The notes below the pieces were generated by a model. The model did not search any database and was not told where the DNA came from. It saw only the letters and a program-made list of their open reading frames with translations. From Candidatus Altarchaeales archaeon ex4484_96 (GTDB taxonomy: Archaea; Altiarchaeota; Altiarchaeia; IMC4; QMZM01), in the NCBI GenBank assembly GCA_002254405.1, contig NJDH01000025.1, forward strand, positions 1 through 17,772: DNA of 17,772 bases. The letters run 5' to 3'. The translations under genes were made by a program, and so were the position numbers. Every line of letters begins with the position of its first letter. Positions within the stretch are counted from its first letter, which is position 1. Below, piece after piece: positions 14,603 to 17,772 of this stretch.

Positions 14603-15577
14603 ATGGATTCCATTGTGAGCGCAGCACTCCAGCATGGCAAGCTTGAGAGGCGGGATTTTGATGAATTTGAGGGCGTTGAGAGGCCTAAAATTGTTGTTTT
14701 AGGTTCAGGAGGGGCTGGAAACAACACAATAAACCGGCTTGAACATATCGGTATTGAGGGTGCCGAGTTGATTGCATCCAATACGGATAAGCAGGATTTG
14801 AAAAAAATAAGCGGCGACATAACCCGGATTTTGATTGGAGCCAAGCTTATGGGCGGTTTAGGTGCTGGTGGTTTCCCGGAGCTGGGAGCGAAAGCGGCGG
14901 AAGCAAGCCGGCATGAACTCGATGATTTGCTGGCTAACACCCATCTATTGTTTTTAACAGCAGGGATGGGGGGTGGAACCGGGACAGGCTCTGCTCCTGT
15001 CATAGCGGAAATCGCCAAAGAGCAGGGTGCTATTGTTGTTGCTATTGTTACCTTCCCCTTCAAGCTTGAGCGCTCGCGGCTGGATAAGGCCCGCAAGGGT
15101 ATCGAAAACCTAAAAAAAGTAGCTGACACGGTTATCATAATAGACAATAATAAGCTGGTGCAGTACGTGCCTAACCTGCCGATAGATAAGGCTTTTTCGG
15201 TGGCTGATGAGGTTGTTGCCAGAGCGGTTAAAGGAATAACCGAAACGATTATGGAGCCCAGCCTCGTTAACCTGGATTTCGCGGACATAAAGGCTGTTTT
15301 AAACAACGGTCACATAACCGGCGGGGAAGACATGACGCTGGGGGAAGCTAATGCGATAGGTGAATTGATTACTAAAGAATTAAGGCCCGATGCCTCCGTT
15401 ACCTGGGGTGCCCGGATAGACCCTAAGGTGAGCGAAAAAATAGAGGTTATCACGATAATAACCGGCGTTAAATCACCTCACATAGTCGGTGATTCACGCT
15501 ATGATGAGTCATCTGCAGGCGCTTTCCTGTATACTGAGGAATTCTATAAATGGGATAAGGGGCTCAGGGAAGTATAG
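14603..15577 (+). CDS. ftsZ: Cell division GTPase FtsZ (FtsZ1-like)
   Basis: This tubulin-family GTPase assembles into the division ring at mid-cell. The start MDSIVSAAL matches archaeal FtsZ1 N-termini and supports the ATG. GSGGAGNNTINRL carries the first nucleotide loop, the GTPase signature GGGTGTG is at 123-129, and the T7 catalytic loop NLDFADIK is at 223-230 with Asp225 and Asp228. The protein is 324 residues and ends soon after the C-terminal globular domain (ISVYG-type region reads IITGVKSP), so the long flexible tail of many FtsZ proteins is nearly absent. That makes the membrane-anchor binding mode hard to predict. It is transcribed away from the SRP RNA gene and is followed 22 bases later by an M24 peptidase gene. 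Confidence 0.95.
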   Translation: MDSIVSAALQHGKLERRDFDEFEGVERPKIVVLGSGGAGNNTINRLEHIGIEGAELIASNTDKQDLKKISGDITRILIGAKLMGGLGAGGFPELGAKAAEASRHELDDLLANTHLLFLTAGMGGGTGTGSAPVIAEIAKEQGAIVVAIVTFPFKLERSRLDKARKGIENLKKVADTVIIIDNNKLVQYVPNLPIDKAFSVADEVVARAVKGITETIMEPSLVNLDFADIKAVLNNGHITGGEDMTLGEANAIGELITKELRPDASVTWGARIDPKVSEKIEVITIITGVKSPHIVGDSRYDESSAGAFLYTEEFYKWDKGLREV

Positions 15578-15599
15578 GTGTCATTTGCTCTTTATTAAA

Positions 15600-16652
15600 A
15601 TGAAACTGAATCTTTTGTTTTCGGAGCTAGAATCGCGTCTAGCCCGCGTCAGGGAGGGTTTATCACGTGATGGTTTAACCCACATCCTGGTTTCAAATAA
15701 AAGCAACCTCTTTTATTTGACGGGTTTAGGCAGCGGGGTTGCTGTTGTAGGCTTAGATGAGGCTGTCCTGTGGTTGAAGGATTTATATATCAAACAGCAT
15801 AGCAGCCTATATGAAGATGATAAATACCCTCTTATTGTGCGTCCCTATGACAGAAAGGCGGTCTTCGATTACTTAAAGCAGATTAATCGGGGGCTTGGGG
15901 TCGAGGATATTAGCGTTAGCTCATATAATCGTGTTGTGGAGAACTTGGGATATAAGCCGCCTACAACCGAGGTCATTGAATCCGAGAGGATGATTAAATC
16001 AGATTATGAAATAGGATTACTTGAGAAATCGGCTTCTATTGCGGTGAAGGGCATGGATAAAGCCCGCGAAGTAGCAGTCCACGGTTGCTCGGAGGCTGAG
16101 GCGGCAGCTGAGGTAGAAGCCGAGCTTAGGAGATTAGGCTCAGAGTGCCCTCCTTTTAAGCAGGGGATTCTTCTGGCTTCAGGTTCAGCCACAGCAGACA
16201 TACACGCTAACCCCCAACTCAAGAAAATAAAAAACAACTCCCTTGTATTAGTGGATTTAGGCGCCAGATACGGCAACTATTACTCTGATATGACCCGCAC
16301 TTTCACTGTCGGCTCGGTCGGTGGGGAAATAAGGCAGATGATGGAGTTCGTATCCAATCTTGAACTGGAAACCATAGACCTGCTTCATGTGGGATTATCT
16401 GTGGGGGAAATACACGAGCATGTGGAGGAAAAAATCCAACATAAAGGTCTCAGATTCTATCACTCCACAGGGCATGGTGTGGGTTTGGATGTGCATGAGA
16501 AACCCAGCATCTCAGCTGACTCGGATTTGGTTGTCAGGGAGGGGATGGTTTTCACCATTGAACCAGGTATCTATCTGGCGAATAAATATGGGGTCAGATT
16601 CGAGGACATGGTTCACGTACGTAAAAACAAAATCAGGGTGTTGACTAAATGA
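15600..16652 (+). CDS. M24 family metallopeptidase (Xaa-Pro aminopeptidase/dipeptidase-like)
   Basis: It is a cytosolic pita-bread metallopeptidase, likely removing N-terminal residues before proline. An N-terminal creatinase-like domain (about 1-125; LVSNKSNLFYLTG is typical) precedes the catalytic domain. All five metal ligands are visible: Asp219 (LVDLG), Asp230 (YYSDMTRTF), His292 (STGHGVGLDVHE), Glu321 (FTIEPGIY) and Glu335 (VRFED). The frame is open upstream into ftsZ, but the natural start is ATG 15600 (MKLNLLFSELESRL), giving 350 residues, the usual length. Its stop overlaps the next gene by 4 bases (ATGA). Substrate specificity (peptidase against prolidase) cannot be decided by eye. 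Confidence 0.9.
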   Translation: MKLNLLFSELESRLARVREGLSRDGLTHILVSNKSNLFYLTGLGSGVAVVGLDEAVLWLKDLYIKQHSSLYEDDKYPLIVRPYDRKAVFDYLKQINRGLGVEDISVSSYNRVVENLGYKPPTTEVIESERMIKSDYEIGLLEKSASIAVKGMDKAREVAVHGCSEAEAAAEVEAELRRLGSECPPFKQGILLASGSATADIHANPQLKKIKNNSLVLVDLGARYGNYYSDMTRTFTVGSVGGEIRQMMEFVSNLELETIDLLHVGLSVGEIHEHVEEKIQHKGLRFYHSTGHGVGLDVHEKPSISADSDLVVREGMVFTIEPGIYLANKYGVRFEDMVHVRKNKIRVLTK

Positions 16653-16990
16653 GCTCTGTTAGGAGAGGAGAGCAAAAAAAAATCGCTTTAGAGCGAATTA
16701 AGGCCCTTTTTGTTGAAGCCGAGGCGGCAGCCCTTAAAGGAGACCTTGATTTAGCGAATGAACATGTTTTTTCCGCGAAAAAAATCAGCTCAAGAACTAA
16801 TACAGCCATCCCGTCGGTATTGAAGCGCAGATACTGTAGGTATTGTTATCATTACCTCCATCCGGGGTTAAGCTCTAAGGTTAGAACCAACCCGGCAAAA
16901 AAGAGGGTGGAGGTCAGCTGCCTTCGATGCGGGAGAAAAAATTTTTATCCCTACCTAAGGGAGGTGAAGGAAAAGAGGCAAATGAAATGA
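16649..16990 (+). CDS. rnp4: Ribonuclease P protein component 4 (Rpp21/Rpr2 family)
   Basis: This is a zinc-ribbon subunit of archaeal RNase P, which pairs with Rpp29 to help the RNA recognise precursor tRNA. The 113 residues show a helical N-terminal half (ALERIKALFVEAEAAALKGDLDLANEHVFSA, repeat-like helices typical of the family) and two Cys pairs, C63/C66 (YCRYC) and C91/C94 (CLRCG), flanking a basic segment RTNPAKKRVEVSC. It overlaps the M24 peptidase stop and the YhbY start by 4 bases each, so all three genes are translationally coupled. The other RNase P protein in this window (p30) is 12 kb away. Confidence 0.9.
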   Translation: MSSVRRGEQKKIALERIKALFVEAEAAALKGDLDLANEHVFSAKKISSRTNTAIPSVLKRRYCRYCYHYLHPGLSSKVRTNPAKKRVEVSCLRCGRKNFYPYLREVKEKRQMK

Positions 16991-17214
16991 AAACAGAAAT
17001 CCCATTGATTCATGTGGGCAAAGGGGGTTTATCAGATAACCTGTTTACTGAAATCAAAACCCAGTTAGATAAACACGGGAGGGTTAAGGTTAAAATTCTT
17101 CCTTCAGCCAGAAACATAGACGGGAAGAAAAAGATGGCACAAGAGATATCAGAGAAAACAAAATCCCGGCTTGTCGGGTTAAGAGGCTATACCATCATTT
17201 TGTCGAAGAAGTGA
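16987..17214 (+). CDS. YhbY/CRM-domain RNA-binding protein
   Basis: This is a single CRM (CRS1-YhbY) domain of 75 residues. It has the glycine loop VGKGGLSD (10-17) after an N-terminal strand and the central helix FTEIKTQLDKHGRVKVKIL. The C-terminal LVGLRGYTIILSKK matches the usual GxxxxLY end. Bacterial YhbY binds pre-50S ribosomal particles, and archaeal copies often sit next to RNase P or ribosomal genes, as here. The start is ATG 16987, overlapping the rnp4 stop by 4 bases; an earlier in-frame ATG (16927) lies well inside rnp4 and is unlikely. The exact RNA target is unknown. Confidence 0.88.
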   Translation: MKTEIPLIHVGKGGLSDNLFTEIKTQLDKHGRVKVKILPSARNIDGKKKMAQEISEKTKSRLVGLRGYTIILSKK

Positions 17215-17252
17215 TTTAAATAAACGAATGCTTTAATATTTTATTACACAAG

Positions 17253-17570
17253 ATGGATGCTAAACCAAGCGAAGTGAGGCGGGTGGTTTTGGATGTACTT
17301 AAACCTCATTCCCCTGATATCGTATCTTTTGCCAGGCAGCTTTCGTCTGTAAAGGGAATCGAGGGGGTTAACATCAGCGTATATGAGATGGATAAAGAGG
17401 TTGAGAACGTCAAAATCACCTTACTGGGCAAATTCAATGATATTGACCACGTAAGGAAGGTTATATCCCGCTTGGGGGGCAGCATACACAGCATAGATGA
17501 GGTTGCCGCCGGAAGAAGAGAAGTCAGGGAGGAGGAAACCCTGCATGATAGATACTCCCACAGCGGCTGA
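17253..17570 (+). CDS. DUF211 family protein
   Basis: This is an archaeal conserved protein of 105 residues with a ferredoxin-like fold in known members. Recognisable blocks are RRVVLDVLKPH at 9-19, GIEGVNISVYEMDKEVENVKITLLG, and the C-terminal GGSIHSIDEVAAG. The biological role is not known. A TTTAAATAA box (17215-17223) about 30 bases upstream gives it a likely promoter of its own with a very short leader, since a 38-base gap separates it from the YhbY gene. The last dozen residues (RREVREEETLHDRYSHSG) are charged and less conserved. Confidence 0.88.
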   Translation: MDAKPSEVRRVVLDVLKPHSPDIVSFARQLSSVKGIEGVNISVYEMDKEVENVKITLLGKFNDIDHVRKVISRLGGSIHSIDEVAAGRREVREEETLHDRYSHSG

Positions 17571-17579
17571 TTTTTTTTT
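17571..17579 (+). terminator. T9 run after the DUF211 gene
   Basis: Nine consecutive T residues directly follow the DUF211 stop. T-tracts are the main archaeal termination signal, but the next gene starts only 4 bases later, so it may act as a partial terminator or simply be AT-rich leader. No hairpin precedes it. Confidence 0.35.
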
Positions 17580-17582
17580 ATC

Positions 17583-17772
17583 ATGAGCGAAGACCTGAAA
17601 AATCGGTTGGATAAATATTTAAGTAATGCCCGTCCATGGTTTGATAAGCTGAGACTTAATGAGACAGATAATCCTGGCATAGATGGCGTAGGCGAGCATT
17701 TTTTTGAGATGGCCAGCTCATACTACAGCGACGCCCTGCATTTCTATAAAAACAAGGAGTATGTGAAATCTC
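17583..17772 (+). CDS. DUF357 family protein, truncated by the window edge
   Basis: Only the first 63 residues are present. They look like the N-terminal part of the archaeal DUF357 family of small helical proteins: a first helix LKNRLDKYLSNARPWFDKL, then GVGEHFFEMASSYYSDALHFYKNKEYVKS, which matches the family pattern of a tyrosine-rich EMAxSYYxDAxxF helix. Function is unknown. It starts 12 bases after the DUF211 stop, behind the T-run. The rest of the gene lies beyond the window. Confidence 0.8.
   Translation, partial: MSEDLKNRLDKYLSNARPWFDKLRLNETDNPGIDGVGEHFFEMASSYYSDALHFYKNKEYVKS

Noticed and set aside
15489..15599. Upstream extension of the M24 peptidase frame into ftsZ
   Set aside because: The extra 37 residues overlap the ftsZ end and do not resemble the family; ATG 15600 gives the normal N-terminus.

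Overview
The window is archaeal chromosome with housekeeping content. The markers are a 7S SRP RNA, the Sec61 beta subunit, two archaeal RNase P proteins (Rpp30 and Rpp21 types), an AglB oligosaccharyltransferase, a pyruvoyl-dependent arginine decarboxylase, archaeal-type prolyl-tRNA synthetase, a diphthamide synthase-family protein, and the archaeal families DUF211 and DUF357. FtsZ and a methanogen-like PdaD point to a euryarchaeal-type lineage, possibly an uncultured one. I cannot place it more finely. I see no transposon, CRISPR array, tRNA, phage gene or restriction system.

Layout. (1) 1-116: gene-free edge with two hairpins, one a likely terminator for the leftward unit. (2) 117-3722, minus strand: uppS then aglB, three bases apart, pairing the enzyme that makes the polyprenyl carrier with the one that moves glycan from it to protein. 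(3) 3799-5822: the RNase P p30 gene meets dapB tail to tail, and dapB diverges from purE over a 46-bp promoter region. (4) 5802-7353, minus: two tandem SPFH/slipin genes behind a TATA box and an 18-bp palindrome placed like an operator. (5) 7424-8352, minus: a small unknown gene translationally coupled to a Dph6-family ATPase. (6) 8470-13913, plus: pdaD, then a tight valS-thiC-proS group in which valS has no ATG/GTG/TTG start. (7) 13988-14602: secG/Sec61 beta facing the SRP RNA gene, which diverges from ftsZ. (8) 14603-17772, plus: ftsZ, an M24 peptidase, RNase P Rpp21, a YhbY RNA-binding protein, DUF211 and a truncated DUF357 gene.

The genes serve core functions: N-glycosylation, tRNA processing and charging, protein export (SRP RNA and Sec61 beta side by side), cell division, and lysine, purine, thiamine and agmatine synthesis. 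No obviously new multi-gene system is visible. The observations most worth checking are the apparent ATT start of valS behind a good Shine-Dalgarno sequence, the palindrome shared by the slipin and Sec61 beta upstream regions, the near-identical 53-bp tract in the two slipin genes, the unusual helix 8 loop of the SRP RNA, and the unknown 83-residue protein coupled to the Dph6-like gene.
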